Source: Euptelea pleiosperma
Lineage: Eukaryota; Streptophyta; Magnoliopsida; Ranunculales; Eupteleaceae
Length of the DNA stretch: 64,000 nt
Reading direction: 5' to 3'
Assembly (NCBI GenBank): GCA_035048495.1
Contig: CM068551.1
Coordinates: 10,851,248-10,915,247, forward strand
In this document: positions 12,615-22,420 of the stretch, piece after piece
Layout of the letters: each line of letters opens with the position of its first letter
How positions within the stretch are numbered: position 1 is the stretch's first letter
Notes under the pieces: model-generated
Told to the model about the DNA's origin: nothing
Databases searched by the model: none
What the model saw: only the letters and a program-made list of their open reading frames with translations
Made by a program: the position numbers and the translations under genes

Positions 12615-12938
12615 CAGGGATAAAAATTTCGATTTTGACTGGGTTTTGTCCCAGGTCGAAACCAAAATTTCGGTAAAATCTTAGAAAAATTTTTGTAAGA
12701 CTAATGGTAAATTATATAAAATTCCTTATCTATAGGGATAAAAACTTTTCTCTTTCTCTCTACAATCTCTAAGATAAGAAAATCTTGATTTAATCCTAAA
12801 TTATTGAAAATTAACTTAATTATCTCACTTTCTCTTTAAATCCAATACTTTAGCCGAAATTGTGGGTTTCTTCGTTAGAGGCCAAAGCCGAATTTTTGGC
12901 CCAAAATTTAGTTCGTTTCGACAAAATTTTAAACCCTG
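12615..12938. mobile_element. hAT-type MITE
   Basis: Termini are CAGGGATAAAAATTTCG and its imperfect inverse CAAAATTTTAAACCCTG. Flanks CTCCACAG (12607-12614) and CTCCGCAG (12939-12946) form an 8-bp target duplication with one mismatch, the TSD length of hAT transposons. Length is 324 bp, with no coding capacity, so it is non-autonomous. The CAGGG start is also usual for hAT elements. Confidence 0.85.
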
Positions 12939-12946
12939 CTCCGCAG

Positions 12947-13609
12947 TTCCTCTAATTTAGCAATCTATATATTTGACCTGTAATTGAGCCCAGAGACTCT
13001 TTTTATTAGAAAAACACATTTTATATCTTTATTTAGTCAGGTCCAATATCTCTATGTAAAAAGGGGACTCCATTTATCATCATTAACACACCTATCAGCA
13101 AAAAACCTTCAATTATTTGCAATTTGCTAGTATTTATAAAGCAATTTATCATAATCATCTTTTAATTCCAACTACTTGGGGTCAGCAACACAATCCCGTT
13201 CGTCCATTCAATAGAATTTATAAACCAATTTATACATTTATTTTATTTCTATTACCTATATATGTTCTGATATACCTTTCACTTTTAAAAGATTTATATA
13301 TTAGCATACCTTCCAAAATTATCATACTATTGTTCGATACATGCCTAATAAAGACACAAACCTTATTTCCAGCTTTGGTTCAAAATAAAGAAAATTTTAA
13401 TGAAATGATTAGCAAAATGTCTTTCTAATGTGGAATAAGATCAGATTGTAGTTAGTGGACTATGTGTAGCTAGCTCATAGAAATTAACCAAAGTTCTCCA
13501 AAAAGCAATTGCAAAGACTATGAAATCAATTACAATAAATGTCTGTTCCTAGAGAAGAAAAAAGTGAGAAGTTCACAATTCAAAGCACAGACCACTGAGC
13601 TATACATAC
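12947..13609. other. HMCES intron 3, no recognised element
   Basis: AT-rich sequence without supported coding. A fragment near 13170 (CCAACTACTTGGGGTC) recalls a dispersed plant repeat, but no boundary is visible. The donor site of HMCES exon 3 adjoins at 13609. Confidence 0.3.
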
Positions 13610-13695
13610 CCTTCTACTAGCACAAGGCACCGATTGTTAGGAACTAGACGGCGGAAAGATGCTTTTTCGTGTATTGATTCCGATCGAGCATTGAA
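13610..13695 (-). CDS. HMCES: HMCES exon 3 (SRAP domain)
   Basis: The minus strand has an acceptor (TTGCAG at 13701-13696), then 28 codons starting FNARSES and ending CLVLVE plus GG, then donor GTATGT at 13609. FNARSE matches the conserved N-[A/C]-R-S-[D/E] motif of SRAP proteins, and the CLVLVEG end matches the block just before the family's FYEW motif. The phase fits exon 2 (phase 0 in, two bases out). The next exon should begin with the FYEW motif; I searched the minus strand down to base 1 for a YEW codon string and found none, so exon 4 is probably outside the window and intron 3 exceeds 13.6 kb. Confidence 0.9.
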
Positions 13696-14486
13696 CTGCA
13701 ATTTGCAACCAAGATAGTTCAACGGAAGAAATTGCAGCTGAATATATTCATATCCAAAAAAAATTGAAAATGATACATGAAAATTCATCTAGTCATGATT
13801 CATAGGAAACAACTCTCATGTAAACTATATGACTTGTCGATGTCAAAGGAAAATGTCACACTAGCCAAATTAGAGTAATAAAAAGCCTAGAAGTCCCTAA
13901 CCACCTTTCTTGTTCTTAAGTATGAATTATATGCATCATAATGAAGTAGAAACATGAAATTTGAGGCATACAATTTTAACGTATGTAAACCATAAAGAAA
14001 CTATGCAAAACTTTTTTAACTGTGTGGATGGATAACATGTAGTCTTAGTTTGTGTTTTATCGTCACTAGAAGGGATAGTTTGGTCATTTCGATTTTCTCG
14101 ATCACTCTACCTAAGGGCTTTGTTGTAATTGGTTTTCAGCAGTTATGATATAAGAAGCATCTAGTGGATCATCCAACCCATCTAAGACACCAATTTAACT
14201 ATCTTTTTTCTTCTCTCTCATTTTTCTCTTCTTGTGTCTGACAATCAGTCTCACAACTCCATCTAGGTAAGAGAGCATACAAGGGACTGTGAAGTAAAAA
14301 AGACGATTTACTCAAACAATCCATCAGGATACTTTCAATGGTTCCAAAAGTCCAGCTATCACCTCTATCTTTCCAATGGCATACAAGCTATAATAGAGAA
14401 AGATTGAGGTGGTTTTACAGATAAGAATACAACTGAAATATAGCAATGTCCACCACTTACTAGAAACGGGCATTATTCATCAAGAC
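13696..14486. other. HMCES intron 2, 3' part
   Basis: No recognised element or coding region was found between the exon 3 acceptor and the hAT MITE at 14487. Confidence 0.4.
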
Positions 14487-14905
14487 CTATGTTGCATGGA
14501 TTCTTCTAAACTGGTACAATAACCGTGTCGGAATTCGACACGACACGGATTCTGGTGCGACAATTCTAAAGTCTATTTTGTTTTTTCTTACTTACTTGCA
14601 AGATACTAATTAAAATTTCCCATAGGTTATGAGCTCAACCTTTAAAAATTGAAGTTCTGTATGCAACAAATATGACATTATACATGTGTACTTCTCTTGT
14701 CTATAAGTATGTGATACAAATCATAAGATATCATATCACATTCTTCATTATTATCCTTATTATTATGTAAAAATAATTACTTTATTTCATATGATTTAAT
14801 GTATAGAGCCAAGTCCACGAATCCTATTTTTCAAGGTTCACCGAGTTGGGCACTCCCCACCAATGTCAAACTCTTGAAACCCATACCCGTATCAATGCAA
14901 CATAG
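14487..14905. mobile_element. hAT-type MITE, CTATGTTGCA family
   Basis: Ends are CTATGTTGCATGGAT and the inverse ...ATCAATGCAACATAG. Flanks ATCAAGAC (14479-14486) and ATCAATAC (14906-14913) give an 8-bp TSD with one mismatch, as for hAT. An internal inverted motif (CCGTGTCGG with later ACCCGTATC) extends the terminal repeats. Length is 419 bp and there is no ORF. The terminal sequence resembles a widespread plant MITE family that I recall from other dicots. Confidence 0.82.
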
Positions 14906-14913
14906 ATCAATAC

Positions 14914-15868
14914 TAAAGATATAGGGTCGCTGCATTTCATCGGTTGTATTGTCCTAACCAGCCACCATTATCAAGCTCCTGATGGCTCTAGACCTTTAAC
15001 ACCCAATAACTAGCAAAAGAGAGACCCAACGTACACTAGCCCCACATCCAACAAGCATCCATTTTAAGACGGCATATTACATAAACCAAAATCTCAATAG
15101 CACACTAGAGCTACTCACTGCACTTCATACCAAAACCCAATATGCAAGAAATTATTTTTACAAGTTGTCGATGCATAACAACTTAATGACGTAGTGTATG
15201 GAGGATGGAACACACCATCCCTCTTCTGTTTGAAAAAGAGTTTCAGCATATGTTTGACATGTGAGTATGACATGGTGTGAAGGACCTAAGACTCGTGCAT
15301 TCACAAGAGTGATTTAGTTCGTACCCTTCACTCAATGAGAAAATGGGTCAGATTCTACAAGATCAAATTTCAAAAACCTAGAGATCCTAAGCAATTTATG
15401 CACTTTGAGTGGTTTTCTCCTTGTGAGCTCGAGATCCTTGTTCTTCTGAGGTTTATACCTTTGAGATTTTGAGTTTGACTAGTGTCTAATTCTTCATTGT
15501 CGAAGTTTCTTCTTCCATGAAGTGTTGAACACGTTTTGTGGACCCAAACCTTCATATTTTAGTGCACTCGTGGATTCAAGTGGAGCCCGTGGATTCAGGT
15601 GGTGATTCAGTGGATTCCGAATTGTGAGGTGATCGTGCAAAGATTGCATGCTCCTGGACTCGAGGCATGGAGCTACAAACAGAGTGGTGAAGCAGCAGCT
15701 GGAGACTCGTGGGGTCATCGAGTTGTTATTCAGTAGGTAACATGCATGGTAACATTCGTACTCAAAAAAAATTTAGTGCCCTTTCACGACTGGATGTGGT
15801 CCCGAGGTTTTTCCCATAAGGCTTTTCCTCATAAAATATTGTGTTTATAGTATGCTTAATCGTTTGTT
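14914..15868. other. Possible copia LTR remnant
   Basis: The block GGATGTGGTCCCGAGGTTTT followed by CCCATAAGG...CCTCATAAA (15792-15835) looks like the R-U5 part of a copia LTR. No termini, primer site or coding sequence are visible, so this is tentative. Confidence 0.25.
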
Positions 15869-16180
15869 TTGAGAATCAATTAAACAACTTTAAGAACAAT
15901 AGATCTCTGATATATTTGGATTAAAGTTGGTCAGTTTGATTGTTTCTGCTTTAGTATTGCATGCGGTAGGTTTACCCAGATCATTGACCAATAGAATAGG
16001 TTTAATTATGGTTAAATTTAAAATTTGAGAATCAATTAAACAACTTTAAGAACAATAGATCTCTGATATATTTGGATTAAAGTTGGTCAGTTTGATTGTT
16101 TCTACTTTAGTATTGCATGCGATAGGTTTACCCAGATCATTGACCAATAGAATAGGATTAATTATTGTTAAATTTAAAAT
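15869..16180. repeat. Two-copy 156-bp tandem duplication
   Basis: TTGAGAATCAATTAAACAAC starts at 15869 and again at 16025, and the copies stay aligned through AATTTAAAAT with only a few substitutions. This is a local duplication rather than a transposon boundary. Confidence 0.9.
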
Positions 16181-16230
16181 TAATTTAAATTTATTTTAAA
16201 TTAACAATAAAATAGCTTTAATCCAACTTC

Positions 16231-16345
16231 TAGGTCCTGTGGATACATGGATCCGACTTATCTGATGGATGTCCCTCCCCTTTTAGGTCCTGTGGATACA
16301 TAGATCCAACTTTTTTAGGAACCATCTGATGGATGTCCCTCTTGG
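16231..16345. repeat. Imperfect duplication at LINE start
   Basis: TAGGTCCTGTGGATACAT is repeated at 16231 and 16284, and CTGATGGATGTCCCTC follows each copy, with an indel of about 10 bp between copies. The second copy runs straight into readable LINE ORF2 sequence. Confidence 0.75.
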
Positions 16346-17641
16346 AGGCGCTAAACTTACTTGGTCTAATAACCAAGAAACCCCACAATGTGCAGGTTGG
16401 ACAGCTTTATCATATCATATTGTTGGGAATCCCATTTCTTTGATGTTTTTCACGAGGCTATTTCCAAACATGCTTCTCTAGTGTTGCTTGATTATGGTAT
16501 TCATCAAAGGCATACTTCACTCTTCAGATTTGAAAATGTGGCTTCGTGTACAAGGCTTTGTGGATCATGTGGCTAGAGGATGGAAGTCTTTCCAATTCTC
16601 AAAGAGGGCAAGATACATGTTTCATACGAAGTTTAAAGCTCTTAAGACTAATTTGAAGAAGTGGAACAAGGAAGTATTAGGGAGGGTGGACTGTAAGATG
16701 AGTGAGCTCCTCAATGAAATAGCTTCCATTGATAGTAAAGAAGAGTCTCGGTCTGCTTCTTTGGAAGAAGGTAGATGAAGGGTTGATGCGAAGAAATAGT
16801 ACCTTAAGTTGACTTGTATGGAGGAGCTTAGTTGGCATCCAAATCAAGGGTATGGTGGCTCGAGGATGGGGATTGAAATACCAAGTTTTCCATTGCATTA
16901 CTAATGACAAAAAGAGATGGAATAATACTACCCGACTAAAGGTGAACCATTTGCTCATAGAGGATGAGGATAAGATCCTTGGGGCCACCCCCTAGAAAGA
17001 GTAGAGGGTAATAAGTGGCTCTATCCACATTAACTCTTCCAGTATACTCCGGCATGTGTGGAAGGGGCGACTATGATGCCCCGGGGGACTAGTCGGCTGC
17101 TCTAAGAGGCCCGGATACCCACGGTTTCAAAAAAAAAGGATGAGGATAAGATCAAAGATAGTGTTGCGGAGTGTTTTTCTAATTTTTACTCAGATCCCGG
17201 TTATGTTTGGCCTATCCTAGAGGGGATTTATTTCGATCGAATCAACATAAAACAAAGTGATTGGTTGGAGAGGCCTTTTGAGGAGGAGGAGATTTCTAAT
17301 GCTATTTGTGACTTGAGAGGAGATTAAGATCTTGGTCGTGAAGACTTCCCACTTGCATTTTTCAAAAGTTGTTGGGATATTGTCAAAGGATATTTTATGA
17401 AGGTGGTGAAGAATTTTTATAATGAAGCCTACCTCGATTGGAGCGCCAACATGCCTTTATTACTCTTATCCCCAAAAAATGAGCAAATTCTTTAAAATAT
17501 TTCACACCGATTGGCTTGGTTGGCAGTATGTACAAGATCATCTCTAAAGCTCTAGCTTCTAGATTAAAGTAAGTGGGCTCGATCATTTCTCCTTTCCAAG
17601 ATACCTTTGTTAAGGGTAAGCAAACTTGGATGGTGTAGAGT
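16324..17641 (+). pseudogene. L1 LINE ORF2, 5' half (endonuclease end and RT start)
   Basis: Readable in several frames: LMDVPLGGAKLTWSNN (late endonuclease), SRLD-like RLDSF, FRFENV, WNKEVLGRV, LEEGR, then DKKRWNNTTRLKVN, ICDLRG...DFPLAFFKSCWDIVKG, TLIPK, and the RT opening with GSMYKIISKALASRLK and SPFQDTFVKGKQ. This is the normal order for a plant L1 ORF2. Frames shift and stops occur, so it is dead. A SINE (16978-17136) interrupts it. It breaks at 17641 within the RT at the KGKQ...DGV motif. The missing middle and the 3' half at 22421 indicate that the Tekay-like element lies inside this same LINE. Confidence 0.85.
16978..17136 (+). mobile_element. SINE-like retroposon with 17-bp TSD
   Basis: AGGATGAGGATAAGATC occurs at 16961-16977 and again at 17137-17153, an exact 17-bp duplication flanking 159 bp that ends in a run of A residues. 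That is the signature of target-primed retroposition. The insert has no ORF and is GC-richer than the LINE around it. I do not recognise a clear box A/box B, so the family is uncertain. The host LINE reading continues on both sides of it. Confidence 0.82.
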
Positions 17642-17662
17642 CGAATTCACATTTCTCCTTTG

Positions 17663-18176
17663 CTAGAATTCACATTTACTGAACTTGGCGTAGAGTCGAT
17701 GATCTCTCAACGTCTGTAGAGCTAGTTGCAGATGCTGCTCGTGCTCTTCTTGAGTCCGTGAGTAGATCAGGATATCATCAATAAAGACAATGATGAATTG
17801 ATCAAGGTACAATCGGAAGATCCTGTTCATCAGATCCATGAATGCAGCTGGAGCATTCATCAATCCGAATGGCATGACTAGAAATTCATAATGGCCATAC
17901 CGTGTTTGAAATGCTGTCTTCGAGATCTCCTCCTCTACCACTCTTAGTTGATGATACCCAGACCTCAAGTCTATCTTCGAAAAGTAACATGCTCCCCTCA
18001 ACTGATCAAACAGATCATCGATCCACGGCAAAGGTACTTGTTCTTCACCGTGACCTTGTTGATCTGTCTGTAGTCGATGCACATTCTTAAGGAACCATCT
18101 TTTTTCTTCACGAACAGAACGGGTGCGCCCCACGGGGAGACGCTCAGTCGTATGAAGCCCTTAGCTCCCAAGTCGT
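17663..18176 (-). pseudogene. Gypsy reverse transcriptase, partial
   Basis: The minus strand reads through the RT blocks [64 protein letters not shown] and the active-site block [13 protein letters not shown] (YxDD-equivalent F-I-D-D). It ends at FSKCEF, where RT should continue with the next block. The segment upstream (about 18176-18134) encodes the [17 protein letters not shown] region with a disrupted frame. The polymerase core residues are present but the protein is truncated. Confidence 0.9.
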
Positions 18177-18800
18177 CTAACTGAACCTCAGTTCCTTGAG
18201 CTCTGCGTGTGCCATTCTGTACGGTGCCTTGGAAATAGGTGAAGTCTCTGGCATAAGCTGAATAGAAAACTCAACTTCTCTCTTTGGAGGCAATCCTAGC
18301 AATTCCTCTGGAAAGATATCCATGAACTCACTAACCATAGGAATCTGCTCCAATTTTATCATCTCGCTCTCTTCCCCTTCTAGGAAGGCAAGGAAACTTG
18401 TACAATCAGCCTGACATTTCTTATAAAAACGTAAGGCTGGTACTACTGCTGCATGGGGTGATGCTTTCGCACCCACAAACTGAAAAGGAGATTGCCCCGG
18501 TATATGGAACGTAACCTTCTTTGCATAACAATCCACTGTCGCATGATATGCTGACAGCCAGTCTATTCCAAGAATAACGTCAAAATCCGTTATCTTTAAT
18601 AGAATCAAGTCAGCAGTCAAATCATGATCCCCTATTCGAATTAAATAGTTCTTACACATATGATCTACAATACAATTCCCTCCTAGAGGCGTAGATACGG
18701 TAAGCGTAAAGTCTAATGGCTCAAATACAAAGCATAAGCAAATGTAACAAATACAAAAGAATGGGTAGAACCCGAATCAATCAACACTTTAGCATACAAG
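18177..18800 (-). pseudogene. Gypsy aspartic protease and linker
   Basis: LIDSGSTHSFV (active-site DSG) is read near 18780-18745 and FDVILGIDWLSAYHA near 18585-18540, the two hallmarks of plant gypsy proteases. A frameshift separates them near 18720. The linker up to RT includes [20 protein letters not shown], the usual lead-in to RT. It lies between gag (18914) and RT, as expected for a gag-pro-RT polyprotein. Confidence 0.85.
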
Positions 18801-18913
18801 TGTGAGATCAGAAGAGTACCTTCTACCACATTCTTGAGTGCACTCGCATCCTGTTGTGTCAAGGCAAAAACTCTGCCTGGAACACTGGGCTTCTTCGTCT
18901 CACTTAGCTGCCT

Positions 18914-19796
18914 CTAACGAAAACCTTGAGGACAAGACCTCGCAATGTGTCCATACTCCTTGCAGACGTAGCACTGCGTGTTGGGTCGAACAGTTTGAGC
19001 TTGTGTGGTTGACTGGTTCAATTGAGTGGGAGTGTATGGGTTCACTATTTGTTTCTTCGTAAATGCCTGTACACTCTGAGTAACTGCGGCCACAACTCTT
19101 CCCTTCCCCTTCAGATCAACCCGATCTTTCAGGAACTCGCTATTGTCCCTCTCCAATGCCAAAGCCATGTCTACTACAGATGAATACATTCGCAGCATGT
19201 GGCCCACTACTAACCTCTTGATCGCAGGTCGAAAGCCTGCCTGGAACCTCTTTGCCCTCCTCTCATCAGTGGAGATGATATGGGGTGCATATCGGGAGAG
19301 CCTGTCAAACTCTGCTACGTACTGAGCAACAGTTGATGTCCCCTGCACCAATCCCAAAAACTCTATCCCCATCTGATCTCGCATTGTCTCTGGGAAGTAC
19401 TTCTCTAAAAACAACTCCCAGAAACGTGGCTACGCAATCTCCTCACTCTCTCTCTAGGAGCTCACTACAAATTCCCACTAGTTGCTCGCCTCGTCCTCTA
19501 GTATAAAGACAGCTAGCTCCACCTTCCTATCCTCCGGGCATCGCATAGCCTTAAAGGTCTTTTCGACGGCCTTCAACCATCATAGGGTCGGGTAGCCCTT
19601 GGAATACTGGCGCTTTCAAACGCTGAAACTCACGTAGAGTACCATCTTGTTGTCCATGGGCAGGTTCAGCCCTGACCTCCCGGACATGCCGGTCCAGTGC
19701 TGCAGTAATACTACCCAGTGCTGTATAAATACCAGCCAGCTGGGGCTCCACTACAGCCGCTGGGGTAGACACACGTGTCTTTGCTTTCTTCACCAT
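18914..19796 (-). pseudogene. Gypsy gag with CCHC zinc knuckle
   Basis: The best start is MVKKAKTR at 19796. The first frame reaches GLPDPMMVEG near 19570. After a broken stretch (19550-19415) the second frame gives FLEKYFPETMRDQM, EFDRLSRYAPH and a CCHC knuckle, CYVCKEYGHIARSCP, near 18970-18926. This matches the retrotransposon-gag domain followed by a nucleocapsid knuckle. Several stops in the middle make it non-functional. Confidence 0.85.
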
Positions 19797-20007
19797 CCTT
19801 CCTAAAAAGAAGTAGTTAGAAGCGAGAACCAGAAAGTTATGAGAAATAAAATCAAGGGAACCAAGTATATTATGCAGTTTCATTATCTTTATTAGTTCTT
19901 CAATTAAAAATTCAATTATGATCTTTAATTAGTTTATAAATGATTCTATGAAAAACTCATTATTCAGTTCTGTTAACTTAATAAGTTCCAAGGATTAGTA
20001 ACATATA

Positions 20008-20019
20008 GCTCTGATACCA
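20008..20019 (-). promoter_or_regulatory. Primer binding site, initiator Met tRNA
   Basis: The minus strand reads TGGTATCAGAGC three bases after the LTR end TGACA. This is the standard iMet-tRNA primer site of plant gypsy chromoviruses, and it fixes the element's orientation and the inner end of the 5' LTR. Confidence 0.92.
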
Positions 20020-20022
20020 AAT

Positions 20023-22420
20023 TGTCACGCCCCCAAATCCGTTATACGACCATCTCGATCTTTCACGCATCTCGAGGTGCAATGTAAGTGTAAAATACTA
20101 TACTCGCACGGTGAATCAAAACATATTACTTAGTGCACGCGAAATACACCAGTAATTTGTCGTTTTCGTTTGTTTTGAAATACTTACTAAGTCAAAGGAT
20201 TTCTTTCCTTGGGAGTATCACATTCTTGGAATGGCCTCGAGAAAGTTATCATTTAAGATTCATTTCACTATAATTAAAATACAGGTAACAGACTACAAAA
20301 CATCCATCATATATATTCAGAGAGAACTTCTCTTCTCAAACTACAAAGTATTACATATCACGTTTTCACCATTCATACATAAACATGAATATCATTATAT
20401 AACCAATACACAAAAAGACCTCCATAATATATGAAGAATAGAAATCTACATCTACAAAAGCAGATATCCCCTATCTCATTCGTTGCATCTAGAACTGAGA
20501 GTATCAATCTCAGGCATTCGCCTTACCCTGACCTACAATATAATAGATTGAAAGTACTATAAGCTAATAAGCCCTGTAAGCACAATTTCAAGTGTAAAAA
20601 ACAAATCACAGTTTATCTCATTTGAAACCATAGTTTAATGAAAATCAGTTATTTAATATCAATAAACTCATAAATGTAACATCTTTCTTAAAACATTGTA
20701 AAAATCCAATCCATTGAAATATGGTCAGTCTTATTAACATCATAGTATATGTGACCCCGAATCACTGGGTCGGTCAAACCACGGATACCGATTTATAGTG
20801 CACGGTCCCAACACATCTTATCCCACGTTTAGCCTATAAATAGACTTCCTAGAAGTGCATGCACAACTGGTTGTTTCATTAGGTATCCTCTCTCCGAATG
20901 CCCTAACTCCTTTTAGGTATAAATACCCTACGGATTACATAAATGCAATAGCGCCCATACCTTTAGAGACTGAATAACCCAGGGGATTACGTAAACGTAA
21001 TGCCGCATATACCATATACTCTGATCATCTTTGCCTTTTAAGCAAATCTCAATATAATCTTTAAGATATACTACTCAAGGGATCCGACAAGTAGGATGTA
21101 CCTTTTTCATTCAATTACTGGTGCAAGCCCACATCTCTTGTGAACCCCAATATCAAAGTAAATCTCTTTTAGGGTCCATTTTCTCAAAATACCTAAACGG
21201 TCTAAAGTATGGGTTACAACCCACCTAAAACCACGCTTCTTTTATGGGTATTACAACTCAAAAATCAATGTCTTTTCATGGGTTATATATCACCCAAAAC
21301 AATATCTTTTATGGGTTACATATTTCCCAAAAGAGTCAAACTCTCATGCCTTTATATGAAAGAAAAGAAAAGGAATAAGCATGTTTTTCATAAAGTAATT
21401 TATAAAGAAGAGTACACAGGCTTGATTAAACAAAGCTATAATCTCTTTAAATTTTAAAGGTTAAGCAACTACATATTATCCTCATTCTTATGCTTTTGGA
21501 TAGAAGAGAAAAACAAGAGAAAACATGCATTTAGGGATGAATTTTACAAAGAGGGGGAGGATGTACTTACTGTTTTTCTCTCATTCTCTTCTTCTTCTAG
21601 TATGTTAATCTCCTTCCAAGAGGAGCAGTTTCTTCTTCTGGAGTTCCTTGCAATTCTTTCTCTTTCCCTTTCTATTATCAGTTTTTCTCTCTTTATGGTG
21701 TCTTTCACTTTCTTACCTTTCTCTCTCTAGGTATTTCAATACCAAGTATTAAAGTAGAGAAAGAGTTAAGCTCTCACCTCCTATTTATAGGGTTTCAAGC
21801 CCTTGACTAGAGTGTATGAACTTACACTCAAGTCAGTGTAAGTCGAGCCTGATATTAAGGTTATAATTGTGTAAAAACTAATAATGATTATGGTATATCT
21901 ATTAACACCTAAGTCAATACAAGTCAGGCCTGATATTTAGGTTATTATAGTATGTATACTCGTAATGGCTATGATGTGTTTACTAACACCTAAGTCAATA
22001 CAAGTCAGGCTTGATATTAATAAAATATCTACGAGTTATATTATAGTGCATTAGTACCCAAGTTAATAACATCCATCCTAGATATTTTGTGAGAATAATT
22101 CACAGTTACTTATTAAGTACTAAATACGCGCGCGACAGGGGCCAGAATATGTTTTTCAGGTTTATGGTTCAGATTTTGACATAATAATTTTTGGTCCAAT
22201 AAATGTATAGCGCGGTACCCCGTGAATAATGTTAAAATACCAAAGATCCCGAAATTATCGAAAATTCATAGAATTATCAGATAATTATATTAAGTTATTC
22301 TACATCATTTATTAGTAGCAACTAGCAATTAGATACAGTAGAGGTAAAATAGTGATTTAAAGTAAATTCATGAAAGAATGATCAGAAATACGCCACGTGT
22401 CCTCTGATCAATCTGGGTCA
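20023..22420 (-). mobile_element. 5' LTR of the Tekay/Del-like element
   Basis: The inner end (...GGGGGCGTGACA) adjoins the primer site at 20019. A TATAAATAG box sits at 21789-21781. The outer end is best placed at 22420, where TGACCCAGATTGATC begins on the minus strand and L1 sequence resumes to the right, giving about 2.4 kb. The outer end is an estimate because no second LTR is available for comparison. Confidence 0.65.

Larger units (their letters stand above)
17656..22420 (-). mobile_element. Ty3/gypsy chromovirus (Tekay/Del-like), 3'-truncated
   Basis: Minus-strand order from the right is 5' LTR (22420-20023), iMet-tRNA primer site (20019-20008), gag with zinc knuckle, protease and RT. 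It stops in the RT at about 17660; RNase H, integrase, chromodomain and 3' LTR are absent. L1 ORF2 sequence lies on both sides (16324-17641 and 22421 on), so the element inserted in a LINE and its 3' part was then lost together with some LINE. The Tekay/Del assignment rests on PBS type and protease-RT wording; no integrase remains to test it. Confidence 0.85.

Noticed and set aside
1..13600. HMCES exon 4 in this part of the window
   Set aside because: I looked on the minus strand for a Tyr-Glu-Trp codon string expected at the exon start and found none in a suitable context.
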